Assembly: GCF_022095675.1 (NCBI RefSeq)
Contig: NZ_JAHYSG010000135.1
Span: 1-31,053 of the forward strand
Length of the DNA: 31,053 nucleotides
Reading direction: 5' to 3'
From: Dactylosporangium sp. AC04546
GTDB taxonomy: Bacteria > Actinomycetota > Actinomycetes > Mycobacteriales > Micromonosporaceae
Below the pieces are notes generated by a model. The model saw only the letters and a program-made list of their open reading frames with translations, was not told where the DNA came from and did not search any database. The position numbers were made by a program, and so were the translations under genes. Shown in pieces: positions 23,370 through 30,466 of this stretch (position 1 is the first letter of the stretch; each line of letters begins with the position of its first letter).

Positions 23370-23573
23370 GACGTCGGTCGATCAACCCTCAGTGCCGCGC
23401 CGCCGACCGCTCTGGTTGGAGCCCAGCCCATGATCAAGGGAAACCTCTGGCTGTCATGGCGACCATATGTTTCCCTCGATCATGGGGCCGGCCGTTTGTC
23501 TGGCTGATCGTGCGGCCGTGCGCGAGTGCCGGCCGTGAGCCTCGGCGCGCGAAGATGATCGACCAACGTCGAC
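23370..23573. repeat. Composite intergenic repeat with outer inverted arms
   Basis: The outer arms GACGTCGGTCGATCA (23370-23384) and TGATCGACCAACGTC (23556-23570) are inverted copies with one difference. The arm sequence also forms the palindromic element inside the CHAT gene at 13572-13633. The 204-bp unit fills the gap between the gene ending at 23352 and the hydrolase stop at 23579, and holds a second inverted repeat in its middle. No transposase or other ORF is credible inside it. It resembles a miniature element or REP-like unit. Confidence 0.65.
23427..23486. repeat. Inner 18-bp inverted repeat
   Basis: CCCATGATCAAGGGAAAC (23427-23444) and GTTTCCCTCGATCATGGG (23469-23486) are complementary at 17 of 18 positions, with the exception a G-T pair, around a 24-base loop. 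Its lower GC than the surroundings marks it as distinct. It could form a strong hairpin and act as terminator for the gene ending at 23352 and for the converging hydrolase gene. Confidence 0.75.
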
Positions 23574-23578
23574 AGGAG

Positions 23579-24298
23579 TCAGCGCGGCGTCGCGATTTCG
23601 TCCAGCAGTGCGGCCAGGTCCGCCGGGCGGCTGAACATCGGCCAGTGGCCCGTCGGCAGCGCGTGGATGCGGTAGTCGCGGCGATCCAGGCCGGCGAAGT
23701 ACGGATGGCCCGCCGCGATCATCTCGTGCACCGCCTCCTCCGGGAACGTCGAGCAGACCAGGTCCGTCGGCGGCTGCTCGAGCGAGCGCACCCGCAGCGC
23801 GGCCGTCGCGGTCGACCACGGGTGGGGCACCGCATGTGCGCGAATGTGCGGGGCCGTCTCCGAAAGGCCCGCGAACAGCGCCGGGTCGTCCGCCGGGTCG
23901 AACGACGGCGGCGGGAGCAGGCCGTCGACCACCGTCTTCTCGGCCAGGGCGCGCGCCTCCGGGCCCTGGAAGTCGGCCTGGACCGAGCCGTCCGGCATCG
24001 GGCCGCTCTCGACGTACACCACCCGGGACACCCGCGAACCGAGGCGCTCGACCGCCGCCCGCGCCGGAAAGCCGCCGTAGCTGTGGGCGACCAGCACGAC
24101 CGGCGCGGCCGACGACAGCGCGGCCGACGACCACACCGCGGCCGCGATCTGTTCGGTGTGGGAGTCCAGCGTCGCCGTCGCCGCCAGGTCCAGCGACACC
24201 GCCGTCACGGAATGCCCGGCCGACCGCAGCGGTGCCGCCACCGCGTCCCATGCCCAGCCGCCGAGCCACATCCCAGGTACCAGCACGAAGTCCGTCAT
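23579..24298 (-). CDS. Alpha/beta hydrolase
   Basis: A 239-residue cytoplasmic hydrolase. Its marks are the oxyanion loop GMWLGGWAWD near the N-terminus, the nucleophile elbow AHSYGG with the central Ser, and the late GHWPMFSRP with the catalytic His. It resembles small esterase/methylesterase-type members (EstC/salicylate-esterase-like); the substrate is open. ATG 24298 has no ribosome-binding site, but TAGCGT ends 7 nt upstream, so the mRNA is probably leaderless. It is divergent from the WYL-VOC regulator, which may control it. Confidence 0.88.
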   Translation of the reverse strand: MTDFVLVPGMWLGGWAWDAVAAPLRSAGHSVTAVSLDLAATATLDSHTEQIAAAVWSSAALSSAAPVVLVAHSYGGFPARAAVERLGSRVSRVVYVESGPMPDGSVQADFQGPEARALAEKTVVDGLLPPPSFDPADDPALFAGLSETAPHIRAHAVPHPWSTATAALRVRSLEQPPTDLVCSTFPEEAVHEMIAAGHPYFAGLDRRDYRIHALPTGHWPMFSRPADLAALLDEIATPR

Positions 24299-24305
24299 GC
24301 GCAGC

Positions 24306-24315
24306 ACGCTAGGCT
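24306..24315. promoter_or_regulatory. Overlapping -10 boxes of the divergent hydrolase/WYL pair
   Basis: ACGCTAGGCT contains TAGCGT on the minus strand (24311-24306, 7 nt from the hydrolase ATG) and TAGGCT on the plus strand (24310-24315, about 40 nt from the regulator ATG). Both fit TANNNT. The overlap means only one direction could be served at a time. Confidence 0.4.
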
Positions 24316-24354
24316 CAAATCCGGGCAGCTTCCGCCCGGATTGAAGGGTGGCCC

Positions 24355-25635
24355 ATGTCACAGTCCACCGCACGGGTGCTCGCGCTGCTGGAGGTGCTCC
24401 AGGCGCAGCCGGGGCTCACCGCGCCCGAGCTGGCCCAGCGGCTCGGCGTCGACGAGCGCACCGTCCGCCGCCACGTCGCGTCACTCGTCGACCTGGGACT
24501 GCCGGTGCAGGCCGAGCGGGGGCGGTACGGCGGGTATCGCCTCCTGCCCGGGTACCGGCTCCCGCCGCTGATGCTGAGCGACGAGGAGGCCGTCGCGGTC
24601 GTCCTCGGGCTGATCACCAGCGGACGGGGCACCGGCACCGCGGCCCGCGAGTCGGCGCTCGGCAAGATCGAGCGGGTGCTCCCGGCCGCGCTGCGCGAGC
24701 GGGTCCGGGCCGTCCGGGAGACGCTCGGCTTCACCAGGCCCGCCTCAGCATCCGACACGCCGCCCGCGGCCGGGCACGTCCTGACCCTCGGCGAGGCCGT
24801 GCGGGACGGCCGCCGGGTGACCGTCACGTACCGCTCGTGGCGCGGCGAGGACAGCGAGCGCGACTTCGACCCGTACGGCGTCGTGGTGCACGCCGGGAAG
24901 TGGTACGCGGCCGGGCACGACCACGCCAGCGGCGAGCTGCGCACCCTGCGCGTCGACCGGATCGCCGGCATCGCGCCCACGGGCGCGCGGTTCGCGCCGC
25001 CGGCCGGGTTCGACGCCGTCGCGCACGTCGTCGGCTCGCTCGCCGCCGTGCCGTACCGGCACGAGGTCGAGGTCGTGCTGCACACCACCCTCGCCGAGGC
25101 GCGGGCGCGCATCCCGCCGACCGTCGGCGCGACCCACGCGACGCCACAGGGCGCGGTCCGGCTCACCTGCCGGGCCGAGCGGCTCGACGGGATGGCCCGG
25201 ATGCTCGTCGGGCTCGGCTGGCCGTTCGAGGTGCGCCGCCCGGCCGAGCTGCGCGAGGAAATCAGAGCGCTCGGCCGGCGGCTGCTGAACAATGCCGATG
25301 TGCCGACGTACATCAAGAGCGTGACCTTCGACTGCGCCGACCCGCTGCTCGTGGCCCGCTTCTGGGCGGCCGCGCTCGGTACCGACATGGACGAGGACTC
25401 CACCGGCGAGCGGGCCTTCGTCGAGGCGGCCGGCTGGGGCGGGCCGAACATGTGGTTCGTCCGCGTGCCGGAGCCCAAGACCGCCAAGAACCGCATGCAC
25501 TTCGACCTGCGCGCACCCGGCGCGGTCGCCGACGAGGTGGCCCGCCTGGAGGGGCTCGGCGCGCGGGTCCGGCACGTCCGCGACGACCTCACCGTGATGC
25601 TCGACCCGGAGGGCAACGAGTTCTGCGTCGAGTGA
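24355..25635 (+). CDS. WYL-domain transcription regulator fused to a VOC domain
   Basis: A 426-residue fusion. The N-terminal DeoR/YafY-type helix-turn-helix is seen at about 4-60 (LTAPELAQRLGVDERTVRRH, GRYGGYRLLPGYRLP). A WYL ligand-sensing domain follows at about 140-215 (VTVTYRSWRGEDSERDFDPY, GKWYAAGHD, LRTLRVDRI), then the WYL C-terminal extension to about 310. From about 317 a vicinal-oxygen-chelate (glyoxalase-like) domain is attached: VTFDCADPLLVARFWAAALG, NMWFVRVPEPK, NRMHFDLR, LDPEGNEFCVE. WYL regulators of about 320 residues are common; the added VOC domain is unusual and could be a second sensor or an enzyme whose product is sensed. A GAAGGGTGG lies before ATG 24355. It faces the alpha/beta hydrolase and ends 4 bp from the converging ROK gene. 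Confidence 0.9.
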   Translation: MSQSTARVLALLEVLQAQPGLTAPELAQRLGVDERTVRRHVASLVDLGLPVQAERGRYGGYRLLPGYRLPPLMLSDEEAVAVVLGLITSGRGTGTAARESALGKIERVLPAALRERVRAVRETLGFTRPASASDTPPAAGHVLTLGEAVRDGRRVTVTYRSWRGEDSERDFDPYGVVVHAGKWYAAGHDHASGELRTLRVDRIAGIAPTGARFAPPAGFDAVAHVVGSLAAVPYRHEVEVVLHTTLAEARARIPPTVGATHATPQGAVRLTCRAERLDGMARMLVGLGWPFEVRRPAELREEIRALGRRLLNNADVPTYIKSVTFDCADPLLVARFWAAALGTDMDEDSTGERAFVEAAGWGGPNMWFVRVPEPKTAKNRMHFDLRAPGAVADEVARLEGLGARVRHVRDDLTVMLDPEGNEFCVE

Positions 25636-25639
25636 CCCG

Positions 25640-26440
25640 TCAGTGCAGCACCTCGAGCGGCGCCGGCCCGTCCGCCAGCACGGCCGCCCCGGCGAGGGGC
25701 GCGCCGCCGCCGAGGCCCGCTTTGCGCACCTCGACGGTGTTGTACCGGCTGAGCCGCGCCACCTCGCTCCACAGTGGACGCCAGAGGTCGTCGCCGCGCA
25801 GTGCCACGGCGCCGCCCAGGGCGATCACCGACAGCCCGGCCGTCAGCGCGAGGTTCACGAGGCCGGGGGCGAGGCGCTCGGAGTACACCTGCCAGAAACC
25901 CGGATCGTCGACCGTGTCGAGGGGCCGTCCGAGGCGCTCGGCCAGGGCCCGCCCGCCGACCAGCGTCTCCAGGCAGCCAGTCTGCCCGCACGCGCACGGC
26001 AGGTCGTTGCCCGCCACGAGCTGGTGGCCGGCCTCCGTGGTGAGCACCGTGGACCCGAGGCGCACCGCGGCGCCGACGCCGGTCGACAGGGTCAGGTAGC
26101 CGCAGCGCTCGACGCCGTGCAGCGCGCCGCCGGGGGCGAACGCCTCGCCGAGCAGGCCGCAGGTGGCGTCGTGGGCGACCCGCACCGGGCACCCGAGCGC
26201 CGCGGCCAGGTCGGCGCCGAGCGCCCGGCCCTCGTAGCCGCGCAGGTTGAGCGACACCCGCACGGTGCCGTCGGACGTCACCCGGCCGCCGAACGAGACG
26301 CCGGCGGCGGTGGGGTTCGTCGATGCTGCTGCATCGACGATCATCGCCAACTCCCGGTCGTAGTCCGGGTCCGTCGGGAAGCGCGCGACGTCCGCGACGC
26401 GGGTCCAGGTTCCCCCGATGTCCACGGCCACCACGGTCAT
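25640..26440 (-). CDS. ROK-family sugar kinase
   Basis: A 266-residue protein of the ROK family, probably an ATP-dependent glucokinase or related hexose kinase. It shows the phosphate loop VDIGGTWTR (6-14), catalytic HDATCG with Asp91, STGVGAAV (119-126), EAGHQ (137-141) and the ROK zinc motif CACGQTGC (149-156). It has no DNA-binding domain, so it is not a ROK repressor. ATG 26440 has no ribosome-binding site; the shared TACCGT box suggests a leaderless mRNA. It is divergent from the ABC-2 permease by 23 bp. At 266 residues it is shorter than typical ROK kinases (about 300). Confidence 0.88.
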   Translation of the reverse strand: MTVVAVDIGGTWTRVADVARFPTDPDYDRELAMIVDAAASTNPTAAGVSFGGRVTSDGTVRVSLNLRGYEGRALGADLAAALGCPVRVAHDATCGLLGEAFAPGGALHGVERCGYLTLSTGVGAAVRLGSTVLTTEAGHQLVAGNDLPCACGQTGCLETLVGGRALAERLGRPLDTVDDPGFWQVYSERLAPGLVNLALTAGLSVIALGGAVALRGDDLWRPLWSEVARLSRYNTVEVRKAGLGGGAPLAGAAVLADGPAPLEVLH

Positions 26441-26447
26441 GCCCGGG

Positions 26448-26457
26448 ACGGTACCGT
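26448..26457. promoter_or_regulatory. Palindromic bidirectional -10 box
   Basis: The perfect palindrome ACGGTACCGT supplies TACCGT on both strands. It ends 6 nt before the permease ATG (26464) and 7 nt before the ROK ATG (26440). Both genes lack ribosome-binding sites at proper spacing, so one site seems to drive two leaderless mRNAs in opposite directions. Confidence 0.55.
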
Positions 26458-26463
26458 GAGGAC

Positions 26464-28047
26464 ATGCGTACCCTCGCCGGGACCGGCCACCTGCTCCGGC
26501 TGGCGCTGCGGATCGACCGGCTGCGGCTGCCGGTCTGGGTGGCCGTCCTCGCCCTGATGCCGGTGGGCACCGCCGCGCAGTACCAGCAGCTGTACCCCAC
26601 GGACGAGTCGCTCAGGATCGTCAGCGGCGTCGTCAGCAACCCGTCGCTCGTGGCGCTCAACGGCCCGCTGTTCGGGCTGTCCATCGGCAGCCTGACGGCG
26701 TGGAAGATCGGCATCACCGAGCTCGTCCTCGTCGCGCTCATGAGCGTGCTCACCGTCGTGCGGCACACCCGCGCGGAGGAGGAGAGCGGCCGCGCCGAGC
26801 TGCTCGGCGCCACCGTCGTCGGGCGGGCCGCCCCGGTCACCGCCGCCCTGCTCACCGTCGCCATCGCGAACGCCGCCATCGCGCTGCTCGTCGCGGCCAC
26901 CCTGGCCGGGTTGGGCCTGCCGGCCGCCGGCGCCCTGGCGACGGGGCTGGCGATCGGCGCCGCCGGGCTGTGCTTCGGCGCCGCGGCCGCGGTCGCCGCC
27001 CAGTTCACCCGGTCGGCCCGCGCCGCCACCGGCATCGGCCTCGGCGTCCTGGGCGCGGCCTACCTGCTGCGGGCGCTCGGCGACACCGGCCCCGTCGCGC
27101 TGTCCTGGGCGTCGCCGGTCGGCTGGGCCCTGCGGATGCGCCCGTTCGCCGGCGAGCGGTGGTGGGTCCTCGCCCTGTTCGCCCTGGCCACCGCGGCGTG
27201 CGTGACCGCCGCCTACGTGCTGCTCGGCCGCCGCGACCTGGCCGCCGGTCTGCTGCCCGAGCGGCCCGGCCCGGCCGCCGCCGCGCCGGCCCTCGCCGGT
27301 CCGTTCGCGCTCGCCTGGCGCCTGCACCGCGGCATCCTGCTCGGCTGGGTCGTCGCGATGGCCCTCGCCGGGGCGGTGTTCGGCGGCGCCGCGTCGAGCA
27401 TCACCGACAACCTCGACGCCAACCAGAACCTCGTCGACATGCTGAGCCGCCTCGGCGGCACCGACGGGATCCTCAACGGCTACCTCGCCGCGATCTTCGG
27501 CATCACCGGCCTGACCGTGGCGGCGTACAGCGTGCAGGCCACCCTGCGGCTGCGGGCCGAGGAGACCGGCGGCCGCCTGGAGGCGCTGCTGGCCACCCGC
27601 ACCGGGCGCAGCCGCTGGCTGCTGAGCCACCTGCTGATCGCGCTGCTCGGCACGGCCCTGCTGCTCGCCGTGGCCGGCGCGGCGGCCGGCGTCGCCTACG
27701 GCGCGCAGGTCCACGACGTGGGCGGCCAGGTGCCACGGATGCTCGCCGACGCGCTCGTGCAGCTGCCGGCCGCCTGGGTCCTCGCCGGCCTCGGCACCGC
27801 GCTGTTCGGCCTGGCCCCCCGGCTCACGGCGCTGACCTGGGCCGCGCTCGTCGCCTGCGTGATGGTCCTGGAACTCGGCGCGCTGCTCGGCCTGAGCCAG
27901 TGGGTGCTCGACCTCTCGCCGTTCGCGCACGTCCCGCACCTGCCGGGCGACCCGTTCACCGCCACGCCCCTGCTGTGGCTGCTCGCCGTCGCGGCCGCCC
28001 TGGTCGCGGGCGGCCTGGCCGGCTTCCGCCGCCGCGACATCGGCTGA
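26464..28047 (+). CDS. ABC-2 type export permease (two six-helix halves)
   Basis: A 527-residue integral membrane protein made of two similar halves of about six helices (about 20-260 and 290-520). Both halves have the cytoplasmic RAEEESGRAELLGAT / RAEETGGRLEALLATRTG motif after the second helix, which is typical of the exporter of polyketide antibiotics-type ABC permeases. Members normally sit beside an ATPase gene and often a TetR gene; neither is here. It must pair with an ATPase from elsewhere or have lost its own. ATG 26464 is 23 bp from the divergent ROK start. Confidence 0.9.
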   Translation: MRTLAGTGHLLRLALRIDRLRLPVWVAVLALMPVGTAAQYQQLYPTDESLRIVSGVVSNPSLVALNGPLFGLSIGSLTAWKIGITELVLVALMSVLTVVRHTRAEEESGRAELLGATVVGRAAPVTAALLTVAIANAAIALLVAATLAGLGLPAAGALATGLAIGAAGLCFGAAAAVAAQFTRSARAATGIGLGVLGAAYLLRALGDTGPVALSWASPVGWALRMRPFAGERWWVLALFALATAACVTAAYVLLGRRDLAAGLLPERPGPAAAAPALAGPFALAWRLHRGILLGWVVAMALAGAVFGGAASSITDNLDANQNLVDMLSRLGGTDGILNGYLAAIFGITGLTVAAYSVQATLRLRAEETGGRLEALLATRTGRSRWLLSHLLIALLGTALLLAVAGAAAGVAYGAQVHDVGGQVPRMLADALVQLPAAWVLAGLGTALFGLAPRLTALTWAALVACVMVLELGALLGLSQWVLDLSPFAHVPHLPGDPFTATPLLWLLAVAAALVAGGLAGFRRRDIG

Positions 28048-28064
28048 CTGCCGGGCAGGGTTCA

Positions 28065-28090
28065 GCCGGGGACCCGCCGCGGTCCCCGGC
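28065..28090. terminator. Bidirectional hairpin terminator
   Basis: GCCGGGGACC (28065-28074) and GGTCCCCGGC (28081-28090) are perfect complements around a 6-base loop. It lies between the ABC-2 permease stop and the stop of the converging lectin-hydrolase gene (28099) and can end both transcripts. Confidence 0.75.
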
Positions 28091-28098
28091 CGCCGGGC

Positions 28099-29208
28099 TC
28101 AGCGCACCGACCAGCGCTGGGCGCCGGTGCCGTTGCAGGTGTACAGTTGCACCTTCGTGCCGTTCGCGGTGCCCGACGAGGTCACATCGACACACTTGCC
28201 CGAGCCGGCGCCGACGATGCTGCCGTCGGCGTTGAACGTGAAGCGCTGGGCGGTCGTGCCGTTGCAGTCCCAGATCTGCACCTTGGTGCCGTTGGCGGTG
28301 CCGTTGCCGTTGATGTCGAGGCACCGTGTGCCGTTGTAGATCCGCAGCTCACCCGCCGCGGTGCGGGTCCAGACCTGGTTCACGCCGCCGTGGCAGTCCC
28401 AGATGTGCACCTGCGCGCCCGGGGTCTGGCTCACGCCGTTGACGTCCATGCAGCGCCCCGACTGCGGGTTGACGATCGAGACCGGCGTGCCCACCGGCGG
28501 TACCGTCGCCGCCGAAAGACTGCCGGGCACCGACTGGAGCGCGGTGAACCACCGCGCCGCCATCTTGTCGTAGCCGCCCGCGTTGGGGTGCACCCCGTCG
28601 GCCAGGTCGGCGGTGGTGAGCGCCGAGTGCATGTCGACCAGATGGGTGCGCGACCCCTTCTGCGCGACGATGCCCGGGATGGCGGCGTTGTACGCCTGGA
28701 CCCGCGCCTCCAGCGTGGCGTCCGTCTCCGGTGTGATCTGCGCGACGAACAGCTCCACGGCCGGCGCCGTCGCCCGGATCTTGTCGATGAGCGCCGACAG
28801 CCGGTTCGGCGCGTTCGCGACGTCGTAGTTCTGGTTCATGTCGTTGGTGCCGATGTGCAGCAGGACCGTCCGCGGGGTGTACGTCTGCAGCCAGCCGACG
28901 ATGTTCGTGTCGATCTGGTCGATCCGCCACCCGGAGTGGCCCTCGTGGTCGTGGTCGCCGAGGCTCGCCGGCCCGTTGAAGCCGGAGCCGACGAAGTCGA
29001 CCGTGTACCCGCCGGCGGCGAGGCGCTGCCAGAGGTTGATGCGGTAGCCGCCGGGCACGTTGAACCCGTCGGTGATCGAGTCGCCGAGCGGCATGACCCG
29101 CACGCCGCCGTTGGACTCGGCGTGGGCGACCGTGGCCGGTGCGGCGAGGGTGAGCGTGGCGGCGGTGGCGGCCGCGGCCAGGGCCGCGAGGATGCGGCTT
29201 CGATGCAT
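28099..29208 (-). CDS. Secreted SGNH hydrolase with ricin-type lectin domain (CBM13)
   Basis: A 369-residue exported esterase. ATG 29208 (MHRSRILAALAAAATAA) has GAGGA 8 nt upstream and opens a clean signal peptide ending near AHA. Catalytic residues are Ser44 in LGDSITDG, Asn122 in HIGTNDMN and Asp204/His207 in DGVHPN. The C-terminal 125 residues (about 243-369) form a ricin B beta-trefoil with three repeats, each ending in a Q-x-W or related stretch (VNQVWTR, TAQRFTF, GAQRWSVR) and carrying CMDVNG, CLDING and CVDVTS. It differs from the CBM2 enzyme at 21405 in its binding module but has the same catalytic type, so both may act on acylated polysaccharide. It ends at a bidirectional terminator. 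Confidence 0.92.
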   Translation of the reverse strand: MHRSRILAALAAAATAATLTLAAPATVAHAESNGGVRVMPLGDSITDGFNVPGGYRINLWQRLAAGGYTVDFVGSGFNGPASLGDHDHEGHSGWRIDQIDTNIVGWLQTYTPRTVLLHIGTNDMNQNYDVANAPNRLSALIDKIRATAPAVELFVAQITPETDATLEARVQAYNAAIPGIVAQKGSRTHLVDMHSALTTADLADGVHPNAGGYDKMAARWFTALQSVPGSLSAATVPPVGTPVSIVNPQSGRCMDVNGVSQTPGAQVHIWDCHGGVNQVWTRTAAGELRIYNGTRCLDINGNGTANGTKVQIWDCNGTTAQRFTFNADGSIVGAGSGKCVDVTSSGTANGTKVQLYTCNGTGAQRWSVR

Positions 29209-29393
29209 GCTGGTGTTCCTCTCGTCGGTCGTCGGGCGCCTGGCGGGGCGCCGATCCATCGAGTTTCAGCGATGTTTGGCGGGGTTGGAGCTTCTGTGGT
29301 ACCGCCGGTGAGACGAACGCCACCGTCGGTGCGCCGAGCGGTTTGCGGGTGGTTGGCGCGGCGGGACCGGCGGCGGAGGAGCACAATCCTGCG

Positions 29394-30158
29394 ATGGGCA
29401 AGACGCTGACGATCGACTGTGGGGGCGGCGGGCTGAAGGCGGCCGTCGTCGACGACTCCGACGCGCTGCTCTGCCGGCCGATCCGCGTCCCGACGCCGTA
29501 CCCGTTCCCGCCCGAGCGGTTCGTCCGCTCGCTGCTGGACATCGCCGGCCAGCTGGCGCAGGAGTGCGGGCCGGCCGACCGGGCGACGATCGGCATGCCG
29601 GGCATGATCCGTCACGGCGTGGTGGTGGCGACCCCGCACTACGTGACGACCGCCGGCCCGCACACCGCCGTCGACCCGGCGCTGCTGGCCGCCTGGACCG
29701 GGTACGACGCCCGGGCCGCGCTCACCCGCGCGTTCGACCGGCCGGTGCTCGTGCTCAACGACGCCGAGGTCCACGGCGCCGCCCTCGTCGACGGCACCGG
29801 CCTCGAGCTGGTGCTCACGCTCGGCACCGGCCTGGGCAGCGCGCTCTTCGACGACGGGTCGCTCGCCCCGCACCTGGAGCTGTCGCACGCGCCGGTGCGG
29901 CGCAAGCGCACCTACGATCGGTACATCGGGGAGCACCAGCGCCGGGAGATCGGCAATGGTCGCTGGTCCCGCCGCGTCCGCCGGGTCGTGGAGGGCCTCC
30001 GCCCGGTCTTCCGGTGGGACCGGCTGTACCTCGGCGGCGGCAACTCGGCCCTCATCGACGCCGAGAACCTCGCCCTCATCGGCGACGACGTGACGATCGT
30101 GCCCAACACGGCGGGCGTTGTCGGCGGCGCCCGGGCGTGGAAGCTGATCGGTCCGTAG
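29394..30158 (+). CDS. ROK-like kinase resembling polyphosphate glucokinase
   Basis: A 254-residue cytoplasmic ROK-fold protein. It has the phosphate loop LTIDCGGGGLKAAVVD, VLNDAEVHGAA with Asn122/Asp123, LTLGTGLGSALF (141-152) and a late LYLGGGNS. It lacks the ROK zinc-cysteine motif and instead has LELSHAPVRRKRTYDRYIGE, like polyphosphate glucokinases, whose basic stretch could hold polyphosphate. This assignment is likely but not proven. There is no ribosome-binding site at proper distance; CACAAT ends 6 nt before ATG 29394, so the mRNA is probably leaderless. It is divergent from the lectin hydrolase across 185 bp in which I recognise only this -10 box. Confidence 0.85.
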   Translation: MGKTLTIDCGGGGLKAAVVDDSDALLCRPIRVPTPYPFPPERFVRSLLDIAGQLAQECGPADRATIGMPGMIRHGVVVATPHYVTTAGPHTAVDPALLAAWTGYDARAALTRAFDRPVLVLNDAEVHGAALVDGTGLELVLTLGTGLGSALFDDGSLAPHLELSHAPVRRKRTYDRYIGEHQRREIGNGRWSRRVRRVVEGLRPVFRWDRLYLGGGNSALIDAENLALIGDDVTIVPNTAGVVGGARAWKLIGP

Positions 30159-30217
30159 GCGTGTCTTAGTCGTTTTGTCCAGTCTGCCCGCTTGTTGTGA
30201 CCGGATGATTGCGCTCA

Positions 30218-30466
30218 GTGACGGTGGTGTGCCGGCTCGCCGCGACGGCCGGTGCCCTGGTGCGCTTCTGGGCCGACGCCGAGCGGCGCCACGCCACCCG
30301 GCTGTTCCTGGACCTCGTCCGGCCGCGGGCGCTGGCCAGCCCGTACGACACGCTGTCCCGCTCCGCCACGCTCTCCACGGGTCGGGCTACGACCCCGCCC
30401 CGGCGGACTCGGGCCGGACCAGCCCCGACTCGTACGCAAGCACCACGGCCTGAACCCGATCCCTGA
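30218..30466 (+). CDS. Doubtful small ORF or gene remnant
   Basis: From GTG 30218 an 82-residue frame shows strong G/C third positions for its first 55 codons (TVVCRLAATAGALVRFWADA, then ERRHATRLFLDLVRPR), like a real gene. Its last third runs antisense into the response-regulator gene and turns into Arg/Pro-rich sequence. ATGATT lies 7 nt before the GTG. It could be a small gene or the remains of a longer one. Nothing else is seen in the 30159-30386 gap. Confidence 0.3.
   Translation: MTVVCRLAATAGALVRFWADAERRHATRLFLDLVRPRALASPYDTLSRSATLSTGRATTPPRRTRAGPAPTRTQAPRPEPDP
30379..30395. terminator. Small hairpin over the response-regulator stop
   Basis: GGGTCG (30379-30384) pairs with CGACCC (30390-30395) around a 5-base loop that contains the stop codon of the response-regulator gene. 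It is short, so a terminator role is tentative. Confidence 0.3.

Noticed and set aside
23353..23578. An insertion sequence
   Set aside because: Inverted repeats are present but there is no transposase frame inside or beside them.
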